From NCBI RefSeq assembly GCF_025151045.1, contig NZ_CP102285.1, positions 806,001-870,000 on the forward strand: a stretch of DNA of 64,000 nt, in the 5' to 3' direction. Both the position numbers and the translations under genes were made by a program. The stretch comes from Parabacteroides johnsonii DSM 18315 (GTDB taxonomy: Bacteria; Bacteroidota; Bacteroidia; Bacteroidales; Tannerellaceae). Shown here piece by piece: positions 18,086 to 28,900 of this stretch. Within the stretch, counting starts at the first letter, position 1. Every line of letters begins with the position of its first letter. The notes under the pieces were generated by a model. It was not told the DNA's origin. It saw nothing but the letters and a program-made list of their open reading frames with translations, and did no database searches.

Positions 18086-21000
18086 ATGATTAAAAATGCT
18101 TCAATTGCGACATTAGCAATGTTTTTGTCAGCCGCATCGCCCGCTATGGCGACAAACGTTGCGCATTCTTTGTATGTGAATCTGGAACTGGCTTTAAATC
18201 AGACGACAGTCGGTACCGTCATACGAAGTATTAGTGAACAAACCGGGTATGAATTTTCTTATGATGAAACATTATTAAATAAGAAAATCTCCAAAGTTTT
18301 TGTTAATCTTAAAAATGAACATATCGAAAATGTTCTGCAAGAGGTATTTAAGAATACAGGTATCTCTTATAAGATTGTAAATAACCGTGTATTCTTGAAG
18401 GATGATACTTCTAAAAGAAATGCCCATTCTGAACCTATTGTGACGGCAATCCAACAGCAGAAGAAAAAAATCTCGGGTATTATCGTCGACGATACCGGTT
18501 TACCGGTTATTGGCGCGAATATTGTACTGAAAGGTGGGGCAGGAGTCGGTACGATAACGAATATAGACGGGGAATTTACATTGGAAGGAATTCCGGATGG
18601 AGCTACTTTGCTCGTCTCTTATATCGGATATTTGGACCAGGAAATATTAGTGACGAAAGATAAAACTACGTTCCAAATCACCTTACATGAAGATACACAG
18701 AAATTGGATGAAGTTGTTGTGGTTGGATACGGTGTGCAGAAAAAGGTAAATATGACAGGGTCCATTTCGAATGTGAAGTCGGAAGAACTGTCGGTCATTC
18801 CTAATACTAACTTGTCCAATTCATTGGCCGGACGTGCTCCTGGAGCAACTATTACCGGTAATTCCGGGCTGATGGGAGCTTCTTCTGAGATTCGTATGCG
18901 TGGCGGGTTCGGCGATCCGCTGTTTGTTATCGATGGAGTAATACGCGACAAAGAAGCTTTTGATAATTTGGAACCGTATGAAATCGATCAGATGAGCTTC
19001 CTGAAAGATGCTGCGTCAGCTTCTATTTATGGATCGGCAGCCGGTAATGGCGTTGTGTTGGTAACGACAAAAGGGGGTGTTAAAAATCAGAAACCTGTGT
19101 TTAATTATCAGGGATCCTATGCTTTCAGCAAACCGACTCAAGAACTGTTTGCGGATAGATGGACGGCCATCGATGATTTGGATTACCAAAATGCAGTAGC
19201 CCGTTTCCAAGGCACGAAAGAGCCGAACGGAGAGGCGGAATATGCTTACTTCCGTGACAACAACATCAATTATAATGTAAACGATTATATCTGGCAGAAT
19301 CCTTGGAACACAAAACATTCTTTGAGTGTGACAGGCGGAAGCGAGAAAGTTCAATATTATGTTATGGGATCTTTCTTGGCAGAAGAAGGTTCTTATGTAT
19401 CGTTGGAAAATAAGAAATTTTCTTTGCGTTCGAATTTAACGGTGGAGTTGAGCAAATATATTAAAATGAATGTCAATTTGGATGCGAATCAGTCGAATGA
19501 CAAGCGTTTCTATTGGCCGTTCTCGGATGATGACGACCAGGCTGTGTATGATTTGTACCGTTGTACGTTCAACGCGATGAAGACAACTCCGTTCTATTCT
19601 AATTTGGACGGGACACCTTCTGCCACAATTACTGATTACCCGATTTATCAGGATTATGGTTCATGGCAAGGATGGAATCCTGTAGACCAGGTTGTTGGCA
19701 ACCGTTATCTGAAGACTCGTCGGCGCAATATGAATGGGATCGTTTCGTTCGATTTCAACTTGGATTTCATTACGAAAGGTTTGAGCACGAAGATTATGGG
19801 CAGCTATATTGGGCATGACTATAACCGGAAACGTTTCATGACTTTCCAAAAGAACTACAAATTCCAGCAGGCAGATCCTGAAGGCAATCGTTTCTTGCCG
19901 GCCCCTCTGAACTTGAATGAATACAACACGTTCAATTTCTCCCAGAATTATGAGAACTTGGATTACCGGGCTAAACAGTTGTGGACTGAACAATTCAACT
20001 GGTTTGTGAACTATGCCAATACGTTCGGCAAACATGATGTCAATGCAATGGTTGTATTCGAACAGGCTGCTAACGGGGGCGAATGGATACAGGCCAAAGG
20101 AGAACAACCGATGGCCAACTTGGACCAGATGTTCAATTATTCGAAAGATGCCGAACGTCGTTGGGGCGACGCAGAAGAATATACCGGTGGACGTCTTTCT
20201 TGGATCGGTCGTTTTAACTATACGTTCGATCAGAAGTATATAGCCGAGTTTTCTTTCCGTTATGATGGCAATACGTTGTTTCCAGATGGACATCGTTGGG
20301 GATTTTTCCCTTCTGTTTCGGCAGCATGGCGTCTGAGCGAAGAATCGTTTATGGAAAACACGACCGACTGGCTGAGTAACTTGAAGTTGCGTGCTTCGTA
20401 TGGTACGACCGGTAATGACTTGGATCTAAGTAAGGACCCGATCGACAAGATTACGGCTTTTTCTTATTTGCAGAAGTACAATACGGGTGGAACGTATGTT
20501 TTTGGCAGCAATCTGGCCAATACGATCGTGGCTGGCGATACTCCTAATCCGACACTGACTTGGGCGACTTCCACCACTTATAACGGAGGGCTGGATTTCG
20601 GTTTCTTCAACAATCGGTTGTCCGGAACGTTGGATGTTTTCTACCGGAAAGAGGTGGATATCCTTGGCCCGCGTACGGTGACGCTTCCGAGCACGTATGG
20701 CCAGGCGTTGGCTCCTGAAAACTATGCCGAGCGTTCTTGGCGAGGAGGTGAGTTGGCTTTGACTTGGATGGACAAGGCGGCCAACGGAGCGATTGATTAT
20801 TCGGCTTATGTAAACTTGGGTTTTGCTCGTGACCGTTGGGATGTCTTGGATGTTTCGGCTACTTATCAGGAAGGAGGAAATTTGTATGCCCTGTCGCCGT
20901 TAGGTAAGGCTGACGGTATATTGACCGGTCTGATTGCGGATCATTTATTGACGGATCCAGCTGAAGTTGAAGCATTGAAAGCTCAAGGTTTCAAACAATA

Positions 21001-21613
21001 TGGACGTGATCCGTATCTGGGTGGTATTCTGTATAAGGATACACGTGGTGACGGGTATACAGAAGGTCCCGATGGGCGTATCGATGGCAATGATGCATAT
21101 AATTTGTTGAGTGAAAACGGTACGCCACGAATCAATTATGGTTTTGGAGGGAATATTAAATGGAAAGGTATTACGATAGATGTGCATTTCCAAGGTGTTG
21201 GCAAGTATGATCGTTTTGTTGGTGGTGTTGATGGCGGTTTCTATCAGCATGGTGGTGCTGTCCGTCCTTATTTTCCGATTTGGACGAGTGATAAAGTGTA
21301 CGACCCTGAGTTGAATCCGAATGGTGTTTACCCGCGTATCGTAGGTAACAGCTGGTATGAATCAGGAGCAGGAAATACCAGTTTTTGGATGCGTAACGGC
21401 GCTTATCTTCGTTTGAAGAATTTGAATATCGGTTATGATTTGCCGAAGAGTATCCTTCGGCCATTAGGTATCACGTATGCACAGGTATTTGCTAATGCGA
21501 CTAACTTGTTCTGCATTTCAGATGTAACAGAATTTTTGGATCCGGAGCAGAAGTATTATGATTCCTATCCGTTGATGCGGACATTCTCTTTCGGTCTTAA
21601 TTTCTCATTCTAA
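18086..21613 (+). CDS. SusC/RagA-family TonB-dependent outer-membrane transporter with STN signalling domain
   Basis: 1175 residues. Signal peptide (LAMFLSAASPAMA), STN domain (about 30-85: VGTVIRSISEQTGYEFSYDE), CarboxypepD-regulatory-like domain (about 128-210: ISGIIVDDTGLPVIGANIV), the SusC linker KLDEVVVVGYGVQKK, plug domain (about 220-330: IRMRGGFGDPLFVIDGV, SASIYGSAAGNGVVLVTTKGG) and a 22-stranded barrel ending in aromatic GLNFSF. It imports an oligosaccharide in a TonB-dependent way with the SusD partner 18 bp downstream. The STN domain, the FecR gene just upstream and the HTCS imply two regulatory inputs for one locus. Confidence 0.97.
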   Translation: MIKNASIATLAMFLSAASPAMATNVAHSLYVNLELALNQTTVGTVIRSISEQTGYEFSYDETLLNKKISKVFVNLKNEHIENVLQEVFKNTGISYKIVNNRVFLKDDTSKRNAHSEPIVTAIQQQKKKISGIIVDDTGLPVIGANIVLKGGAGVGTITNIDGEFTLEGIPDGATLLVSYIGYLDQEILVTKDKTTFQITLHEDTQKLDEVVVVGYGVQKKVNMTGSISNVKSEELSVIPNTNLSNSLAGRAPGATITGNSGLMGASSEIRMRGGFGDPLFVIDGVIRDKEAFDNLEPYEIDQMSFLKDAASASIYGSAAGNGVVLVTTKGGVKNQKPVFNYQGSYAFSKPTQELFADRWTAIDDLDYQNAVARFQGTKEPNGEAEYAYFRDNNINYNVNDYIWQNPWNTKHSLSVTGGSEKVQYYVMGSFLAEEGSYVSLENKKFSLRSNLTVELSKYIKMNVNLDANQSNDKRFYWPFSDDDDQAVYDLYRCTFNAMKTTPFYSNLDGTPSATITDYPIYQDYGSWQGWNPVDQVVGNRYLKTRRRNMNGIVSFDFNLDFITKGLSTKIMGSYIGHDYNRKRFMTFQKNYKFQQADPEGNRFLPAPLNLNEYNTFNFSQNYENLDYRAKQLWTEQFNWFVNYANTFGKHDVNAMVVFEQAANGGEWIQAKGEQPMANLDQMFNYSKDAERRWGDAEEYTGGRLSWIGRFNYTFDQKYIAEFSFRYDGNTLFPDGHRWGFFPSVSAAWRLSEESFMENTTDWLSNLKLRASYGTTGNDLDLSKDPIDKITAFSYLQKYNTGGTYVFGSNLANTIVAGDTPNPTLTWATSTTYNGGLDFGFFNNRLSGTLDVFYRKEVDILGPRTVTLPSTYGQALAPENYAERSWRGGELALTWMDKAANGAIDYSAYVNLGFARDRWDVLDVSATYQEGGNLYALSPLGKADGILTGLIADHLLTDPAEVEALKAQGFKQYGRDPYLGGILYKDTRGDGYTEGPDGRIDGNDAYNLLSENGTPRINYGFGGNIKWKGITIDVHFQGVGKYDRFVGGVDGGFYQHGGAVRPYFPIWTSDKVYDPELNPNGVYPRIVGNSWYESGAGNTSFWMRNGAYLRLKNLNIGYDLPKSILRPLGITYAQVFANATNLFCISDVTEFLDPEQKYYDSYPLMRTFSFGLNFSF

Positions 21614-21631
21614 TTTTAAATCAGGAAGAAT

Positions 21632-23425
21632 ATGAAAATGAAAAAAATCAAATATGCCGTAATAAGTGCAGCCTTCGTATTGGGAGGAATGACAACCAGT
21701 TGCGATACGTTGGATATCGAGAATTTGAACAGCTACGACGAGTCGATGGTCTGGCATGATGCCAACCTGGCAACGGCTTATGTCAACAATCTTTATTCGG
21801 AATGTTTTGGCAATTGGGAGGCAAGTGCTGACGGTAATTCGGAGCAAGTGACTGGTATGCCTTGGTATTTAGGGACTATCACGGAAACCGGCAGCGCTTA
21901 TAAAAAGTGGGAATATACGAAAATCCGTCATATCAACGAAGCGATAAAACGTTTGGAAGAAGGATTGCTGGATAGTGAAACCGCCAATAGTTTGTTGGGG
22001 CAGGCTTATTTCATGCGTGCCTATATGTACTATTGGATGGTTTTGCATCATGGCGGTGTCCCGTATATAAAGGTTCCGCAAGACAAAGATACGGATGATT
22101 TATATGTAAAACGTAATTCTACTCCGGAGTGTTTCCAATTTATGATTGAAGATTTGGATCATGCCATCACATTGTTGCCGGAGAAGATCGCTGGAAGTTC
22201 AGCTGATTACGGACGTATCGACCAGTGTTTTGCCAAAGCATGGAAAGCTAAAACGCTCTTGTTGAAAGCTTCTCCGCAGTTCAATCCGAGTAATCCATAC
22301 GGCAATGCTTATTGGGAAGAAGCCTATGTGGCAGCAAAAGAAGCGTATGATTTTTGTGTGGCCAAAGGTATAGCTTTGACTCCGGATTATGCGGATATTT
22401 GGATACAGGAACAAGGGCCGGAAGTCGTTTTCCCGGTGGTAAACTCGAATCCAAATAAAACTTCAGCTTGGGAGTACACGACCCGCCCGGCTTCCGTTAG
22501 CCGTGACAAATCTTACAGTAATCCGACCTGGGAGTTTGTAAAAAGCTTTCCTATGTTGGATGGAAAACGGTATGATGATCCGAGCGGCAAATATTATGTT
22601 GCTGATGAACAGGCTTTGCTGAAATCTTTCTGGCAGAATCGTGATCCTCGCTTCAATAATGTCTGTTTATATAATGGCCGGGAATATCCGGTGGCCGGAA
22701 AACATGCAGACTACAGGCAATATAATGCGCTGGGAGTCAGTAGTCCGGATGATCAGTACGGTGTAAATCCGAATGCGCATACGAATGCTGTGAATAATGA
22801 CATTTTCTCCGGCTTTTATATTTATAAAGCGGCCGATTTGTCATTAACTCAAGATAAGGTGATGACATATGACATCGATTACATCCTGATGCGTTTTGCC
22901 GAAGTGATGTTTATCTATGCTGAAGCAGCTAATGAGACCGGACATTCGGAAGCCGCTGTCGAAATGTTGAAGCAGATTCGCCAACGTGCCGGAATCGAGG
23001 TTGGGAACGATGGACTTTACGGATTGAAAGTCGGAAATCGTGAAGAGATCCGTCAGGCTATTTTGGATGAACGCAACATCGAACTGTGTTTCGAAGGCCA
23101 CCGTTTTTGGGACTTGCGCCGTACGCGTAACATGATGAAGTTGGCAGGTTGGACTAAGCATGGACTTGAAGCGATCGCTATTAATCCGGATGGTACGGAT
23201 ATGGATTTGAATACAGCCAGAACCAAAATCAATAACAATGAGTTGACTACCGGTGATTTTCGTTACGTGGTTCATCAAGTCCCTTACACGGAAGCGGCGG
23301 AAAGAGAATTTGTAATTGAAGAATCATTCTATTTCTTCCCGATCCAGAAAGTCAATCTTGATGAAAATCCGAATCTCGAACAAAACAACAATTGGGGCGG
23401 AACTTTTAATCCGACAATGGAATAA
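21632..23425 (+). CDS. RagB/SusD-family glycan-binding lipoprotein
   Basis: 597 residues with a lipoprotein signal (AFVLGGMTTSC, lipidated Cys near 25). SusD features: helical TPR-like N-terminal part (GQAYFMRAYMYYWMVLHHGGVPY), central loops, and C-terminal block YILMRFAEVMFIYAEAANETG then LDERNIELCFEGHRFWDLRR, ending FFPIQKVNLDENPNLEQN. It forms the surface lid of the SusC channel encoded 18 bp upstream. A terminator follows at 23454, so the downstream catabolic genes may have their own promoter or depend on read-through. Confidence 0.97.
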   Translation: MKMKKIKYAVISAAFVLGGMTTSCDTLDIENLNSYDESMVWHDANLATAYVNNLYSECFGNWEASADGNSEQVTGMPWYLGTITETGSAYKKWEYTKIRHINEAIKRLEEGLLDSETANSLLGQAYFMRAYMYYWMVLHHGGVPYIKVPQDKDTDDLYVKRNSTPECFQFMIEDLDHAITLLPEKIAGSSADYGRIDQCFAKAWKAKTLLLKASPQFNPSNPYGNAYWEEAYVAAKEAYDFCVAKGIALTPDYADIWIQEQGPEVVFPVVNSNPNKTSAWEYTTRPASVSRDKSYSNPTWEFVKSFPMLDGKRYDDPSGKYYVADEQALLKSFWQNRDPRFNNVCLYNGREYPVAGKHADYRQYNALGVSSPDDQYGVNPNAHTNAVNNDIFSGFYIYKAADLSLTQDKVMTYDIDYILMRFAEVMFIYAEAANETGHSEAAVEMLKQIRQRAGIEVGNDGLYGLKVGNREEIRQAILDERNIELCFEGHRFWDLRRTRNMMKLAGWTKHGLEAIAINPDGTDMDLNTARTKINNNELTTGDFRYVVHQVPYTEAAEREFVIEESFYFFPIQKVNLDENPNLEQNNNWGGTFNPTME

Positions 23426-23453
23426 ATTGTTACTTTTGTTCATCTTGTGAAAG

Positions 23454-23510
23454 GAAAGAGGAAGGCCAAACGATATAGATCCCTTGGGTCCGTTCCTCTT
23501 TCTTTTTTAA
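23454..23510 (+). terminator. Terminator after susD-like gene
   Basis: GAAAGAGGAA (23454-23463) pairs with TTCCTCTTTC (23493-23502), followed by TTTTTT. Confidence 0.75.
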
Positions 23511-23536
23511 GGTGAGTGTAGTTTGTTTCGCAGATA

Positions 23537-23625
23537 GAAACAAATGTTTCTACTCAGTGAAAATAAATTTTCCCGCAAGTGAAAATAAATTTTCACCGAA
23601 AAGAAAAATCTGAAACAAAAGTTTC
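23537..23625. repeat. Phased array of four 14-bp dyads upstream of the catabolic genes
   Basis: Four short palindromic sites share the form GAAA-n6-TTTC: GAAACAAATGTTTC (23537), GAAAATAAATTTTC (23559 and 23581) and GAAACAAAAGTTTC (23612). The first three start exactly 22 bp apart (two helical turns) and the fourth 31 bp on (about three turns). The third extends to an 18-bp dyad GTGAAAATAAATTTTCAC. The last is followed by a T-run after CTGAAAC/GTTTCAG, so it could also act as a terminator. The array lies 71 bp before the gene at 23696. Confidence 0.75.
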
Positions 23626-23695
23626 AGGATTTTTTTGGCTTGAAACTTTTTGCACAGAATAACGAATGTTGGATAATTAAAATGAATATCAGATT

Positions 23696-24586
23696 ATGAA
23701 AACAAAGATTTCTTTATTGCTTCTTTCTTTATTATTTGTGTTTTCCGAGATGAAAGCCCAGGATAAGATAACGATCGGTGTGATCCAGTATGACTTGAGC
23801 GATATTGACAAGAGTTTCAAAGAATTGCATGATCAGGGATTCGGCTCCTGCGAACTCAGTTATCAAAAGAAAGTGTACACGAAAGATTTTGCGGAAAAAG
23901 TAAAAGCTGCATCCAAGAAACATAATATAAAAGTGACAACGGTTGTCGGAGTACCCGGAAGCCATTGTGTTTGGAATTTCCGCCAAGGACCGGCAACGAT
24001 CGGGTTGGTACCGACCGAGGAACGGGCTGAAAAAGTCGCTATGTATCAGGATATGATCGACTTTTGCCAGATGGCTGAGATTCCTGCCATGCACTCTCAT
24101 TTCGGCTTTATACCCGAAGATCCCTCTTCTGAACAATATAAGGACTTTATCAAGGTCATGCAAGACTTGGCGAATTATGCCAAACAGCGTGGTGTGATGA
24201 TCTATTTCGAGACCGGACAGGAAACGCCGACGACTTTGATCCGTGCCATTAAAGACATCGCAACGGGCAATGTGTTTGTCAATTGCGATCTGGCTAATTT
24301 ATTGATGTACGGGAAAGCGAATTCTCTGGATGCCGTGAAACAGTTTGGCAGCCTAATCAAGGAATTCCATGCTAAAGACGGCAAATATCCGGACCCGAAC
24401 AATCCGTATGAATTGGGAGCGGAAGTGCCCATTCCTACCGGAGAGGTGAATTTCCCGGCTGTCATAGCTGAACTAAAGAAGCAAGGATTTCAGGGAGCAT
24501 TGACTATTGAATGTGAATTGAACGGTGCAAGACATGATTATGTGATAAAAACACGTGAATATCTGCAAGGATTATTAGATAATTAG
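23696..24586 (+). CDS. Secreted sugar phosphate isomerase/epimerase-family (AP endonuclease 2 fold) protein
   Basis: 296 residues with a signal peptide (LLLSLLFVFSEMKAQ). The TIM-barrel signature is visible: FGSCELSYQKK, AMHSHFGFIPED, MIYFETGQETPTTL, VNCDLANLLMYGK, KEFHAKDGKYPDP and the C-terminal GALTIECELNG. The Glu, Asp, His and Glu in these blocks are the usual divalent-metal ligands. Family members isomerise or epimerise sugars or keto-sugars; export to the periplasm is typical when paired with Gfo/Idh/MocA and DUF1080 proteins, both of which follow. It probably acts on an oxidised sugar intermediate, by inference from context. Confidence 0.88.
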   Translation: MKTKISLLLLSLLFVFSEMKAQDKITIGVIQYDLSDIDKSFKELHDQGFGSCELSYQKKVYTKDFAEKVKAASKKHNIKVTTVVGVPGSHCVWNFRQGPATIGLVPTEERAEKVAMYQDMIDFCQMAEIPAMHSHFGFIPEDPSSEQYKDFIKVMQDLANYAKQRGVMIYFETGQETPTTLIRAIKDIATGNVFVNCDLANLLMYGKANSLDAVKQFGSLIKEFHAKDGKYPDPNNPYELGAEVPIPTGEVNFPAVIAELKKQGFQGALTIECELNGARHDYVIKTREYLQGLLDN

Positions 24587-24655
24587 TATATTTGTCAGAT
24601 ATTATTTATATTTTTAAATAATTGGTTGCTAATCTATATAAATTATTATTTTACT

Positions 24656-25912
24656 ATGAGAACAAGCAGAAGAGGTTTTCTGAAAACTCTTGGAGGGGTT
24701 GCGCTCTTTTCGATCGTTCCGCGTAATGTGCTGGGGAACGGGTATATCGCTCCGAGTGATCAATTGACGAAGGGCATCATCGGTACCGGTGGTATGGGTA
24801 GAGGCCATGTGAACTATGCCGGTACGCGCTTGGTTGCCGTGTGCGATGTCGACAAGAAGCATCTTGAGCTGGGTAAGAACTTAGTGAAGGAAAAAATAGC
24901 CGCTTATCATGATTTCCGCGATTTGATTCTGGACCCGAATGTCGATATCGTGCATATCGCTACCCCGCCTCATTGGCATGGTATTATGTCTGTCGAGGCC
25001 GCTAAAGCCGGAAAAGACATCTGGTGCGAAAAGCCGATGACCCGTACGATCGGTGAAGGAAAGCGTGTGATGGAAGCCGTACAGCAATACGGACGTATGT
25101 TCCGCCTGAATACATGGTTTCGTTTTACAGATCAGTTCTACGGACTGGGCACTCCTGTCAAGCCGTTGAAGAAACTGGTACAAAGCGGATTGTTGGGATG
25201 GCCGTTGAAGGTGACGATCAGTGCGCATACCGGTTTCAACTGGAAATTCTTCTGGGTGGGAAAAGAATATCTCGAACCGCAATCGGTTCCGGCAGAGTTG
25301 GATTACGATATGTGGTTGGGTCCGGCTCCTTATAAGCCTTATAACCCGCATCGCGTACACCAGACTTTCCGTGGATACTGGGATTATGACGGTGGTGGAC
25401 TTGGAGATATGGGGCAGCATTATATCGATCCCGTACAATATATATTAGGTAAAGACGATACCAGCCCTGTTAAAGTGGAAGTTGATGCTCCGCAACAACA
25501 TCCGGATGCTGTCGGTACTTGGCGTTCTATCACCTACACGTATGACGATGGTTGCCAGATTGTCCTTTGGGGGGGAGATTTCGGTGATCCGAATACGCCG
25601 TATATTGCCGGACCGAAAGGTAATGTTTATAAGAATTTTGTATGCGATATTCCCGATTGGGAAAAGAAGCTTGCCGATTTCCCCGAACCGGAACCACAGG
25701 TTACGGACTTTATCGAATGTGTGAAGACACGTCAGCCTTTCGCCCTGAACGAAAAGAATGGTTTCCGTTCGGCTACTATTGTCAATATGGGAGCAGTGGC
25801 TTTGCGTTTGAACCGGACGCTGAATTTTGATCCTGTGAAACTTGAATTTATTGACGACGAGGCTGCGAATCGTCTGCTGGACCAGCCGATGAGAGCGCCT
25901 TGGAACATTTAA
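24656..25912 (+). CDS. Tat-exported Gfo/Idh/MocA-family oxidoreductase
   Basis: 418 residues from ATG 24656; the earlier TTG at 24626 would put extra residues before the Tat signal and is not preferred. The start MRTSRRGFLKTLGGVALFS is a twin-arginine signal, so the protein is exported folded with its nucleotide cofactor. The Rossmann motif GIIGTGGMGRGHV, acidic strand CDVDKKHLEL, the EKP catalytic motif WCEKPMTRTIGEGKRVMEAV, and the GGGLGDMGQHYIDPVQYIL block are all present. Family members oxidise sugar hydroxyls with tightly bound NAD(P). With DUF1080 and isomerase neighbours it likely makes or uses a 3-keto-sugar in the periplasm. Confidence 0.92.
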   Translation: MRTSRRGFLKTLGGVALFSIVPRNVLGNGYIAPSDQLTKGIIGTGGMGRGHVNYAGTRLVAVCDVDKKHLELGKNLVKEKIAAYHDFRDLILDPNVDIVHIATPPHWHGIMSVEAAKAGKDIWCEKPMTRTIGEGKRVMEAVQQYGRMFRLNTWFRFTDQFYGLGTPVKPLKKLVQSGLLGWPLKVTISAHTGFNWKFFWVGKEYLEPQSVPAELDYDMWLGPAPYKPYNPHRVHQTFRGYWDYDGGGLGDMGQHYIDPVQYILGKDDTSPVKVEVDAPQQHPDAVGTWRSITYTYDDGCQIVLWGGDFGDPNTPYIAGPKGNVYKNFVCDIPDWEKKLADFPEPEPQVTDFIECVKTRQPFALNEKNGFRSATIVNMGAVALRLNRTLNFDPVKLEFIDDEAANRLLDQPMRAPWNI

Positions 25913-25958
25913 TTAATTGACAATTGATAATTGACAATTACATACAATAGAGAGTAAT

Positions 25959-28900
25959 ATGAGAAAAGCATATATTTCAATAGCTGCCCTGTTGCTTTGC
26001 GGAAGCATGCTGATGGCGCAGACTCCGGAGGGCCGTACGGCCAAAACGACCGCTGCCGATGTATTGGCCCAGATGCCTGCGGCAAAACAAACGGCATATA
26101 ATAAACTGATAGGTGATTTGAGCTCTACCGGCGAAGAAGGTGTCCTGATGCTGGTAAACATGATAAATGCTCCGGGTAAAGGCAGCAACGCGAATGTCGA
26201 TTACGCCTTGAGCGGCCTGACGCATTACGTCATGGCGAAAGGGGAGGAGAATGCCCGGTTAGTGACTGCAAATGCTTATCTGAAGGCTTTGGAAATGGTG
26301 AACGAGCGTGAAACAAAAGCGTTTATTATCCGTCAGCTTCAGATGTTGGGAAAAGATGAATGTATAGAAACATTGGCTTCTTATCTGAATGACGAGTCGC
26401 TGAGCGGCCCTGCCGCCCGTGCATTGGCTGCCAACGGTAGTGAAAAAGCCGGACAAGCTCTGGTTGCTGCTTTGAAGAGACGTTCCGGATCTCCTAAAAC
26501 ACAAAAGGATGTGATCCGCGCGATCGCCGATGCCCAGGTGAAAGAGGCGGAAACAGTCCTGTTGGCGTTGCAGGGAGCAGCCGATCCGAATATGCAGAAA
26601 GAGGTCTTGTATGCCTTGAGTTGCGTCGGAGGTTCTAATTCTTTGCCGGTTTTGGCGAAAGCGGCCGAGAATGCCGGTTACACAATGGAAATAACCGGTG
26701 CCAACGAAGCCTATATCGCTTTGCTGAAACGATTGGTGGAGAGTGATCGTGCTACAGCGATGAAAGCAGCGAAAAAATTACAGAAAGAAGCCGCTAAGGC
26801 CGGACAGGAGCAAACACGGGAAGCTGCTTTGCAGATACTTTTAGCAGCCGAGGAACCGGCTAAAGTATCCAAGATGGTTCTCGCTTCCATGAAAGATCCG
26901 AGCAAGAACTACCGGAACGCAGCTTTGAGCTACGCTTCCGATTTTGCAGATAAGGAGTTGTATATCGAACTGATGAAAATGGTTCCGAAAGCCAAACCGG
27001 AATTGAAAATAGATATCCTGAACTGGATCGGACGCGAGGCCAAGAAGCCGTCCAAACACGATATTATCCAGAATCTGGAAATACGTTTTGATCTTCCTGC
27101 CAAGCAAATCCTGTTGGAACAGCTCGGTGATGCAGACTTTGGCGTGAAGCAGGCTGCTACCTGGACATTAGTGAAGATAGGCGATAAGTCCTATATCCCT
27201 TCATTGGCTGAATTATTGAAGAACGATGACAAGCAGGTTGTTCTGCTGGGACAGGATGCGTTGGCCGCCTTCCCGGGAGATATCGACGGGGCAGTAGCGA
27301 AAGCCATCTCTTCTGCAGCCAATGCAGGTAAAATAGCCGGATTGGAATTATTGGCCATGCGCAAGGCTACTGCCAATATCAACACCGTGCTGGATCAGAT
27401 CCAGACGGGTTCTCCTGAAGTGAAAGCTGCGGCTTATGTAGCCTTGAAGGATGTGGTGGGAGAACGGGATATAACCAATATGTGCGGAATGTTGGAAATG
27501 GCTGATGCATTGGCTGTTCCGCCTATGCAACGGGCTGTTATTTCGGCATTATCCTCTCTTCCGGCTGCCGACAGAGTCGAAACGGTGACACGTCGTATGT
27601 TGCAGGCTGGCAATAAGGATTATTTGTATTATCTGGTGTTGTCTTCTACCGGACAACCGGATGCGTTGGCGACGATCGTGAAGGGGTTCCGTTCCAGTAC
27701 GGGTGTCAAACGGGATGCTGCCTTCGAAGCCCTGCTGAACTGGAAAGGCATTGAAGTGGCGGACGAATTATATACGATCTGTAAGGAAAACCTGTCCTCC
27801 AATTATTTCGACCCGGCTCTCACTACCTATGTGAAACTGGTTTCCAATCCTGCATTTACAGGTGAAAACCGTTTGTTGAGCTTGCGTAAGGCAATGGAAA
27901 TTGCTCAAACGGATGCACAAAAGATCGCAATTCTGCAGCAGATCGAAAATACCGGAACCTTCTTGGGTATGTTGTATGCAGGGGAATTTCTGGATCAGAA
28001 ACCTGTACAACAGGCTGCTGCCAATGCGGTCATGAATATTGCTTTGGGTAATAAGGAGTATATGGGGGCGAATGTCCGTTCCCTGTTGAACAAGGTGATG
28101 GAAGTGCTTGACAATCCGGATGCCGGCTATCAGAGGGAAGCGATCAAGAAACATCTGGCCGAGATGCCGCAAGGCGAAGGATTCGTTTCTTTGTTCAACG
28201 GTAAGGACCTGACCGGCTGGAAAGGCTTGGTGCAAAACCCGATTGCCCGTGCAAAAATGAAACCGGCACAGTTGGCTAAAGAACAGGCGAAAGCCGATGA
28301 AAATATGCGTCGGGATTGGAAAGTCGAAAATGGCCTGTTGGTATTTGATGGAAGCGGTTACGACAACCTGTGCACGGAAAAACAATACGGAGACTTTGAA
28401 ATGTATGTGGACTGGATGCTCGATCCGGCCGGTCCTGAGGCGGATGCTGGTATCTACTTGCGGGGTACGCCTCAAGTACAGATCTGGGATACTTCACGTG
28501 TCAATGTAGGAGCACAGGTCGGTTCCGGTGGATTATACAACAACCAGGTGAACGAAAGCAAGCCGTCGAAAGTGGCGGATAATAAGCTGGGTGAATGGAA
28601 TAGCTTTTATATCAAGATGATAGGTGACCGTGTGACGGTCGTGTTGAACGGAGAGAAAGTCGTGGATGATGTGATCCTGGAGAACTATTGGGATCGTAAA
28701 CTCCCGATCTTCCCGACCGAACAGATCGAATTGCAGGCTCATGGCAGTAAGGTCTATTATCGGAATATTTATGTAAAAGAGCTGGAACGAAAGGAACCGT
28801 TCAAACTTTCGGCTGAAGAAGAGAAGGAAGGTTTCAAGGTTTTGTTTGACGGTACGAATATGCATGAATGGACGGGCAATACGGTCGACTACACCCTGGA

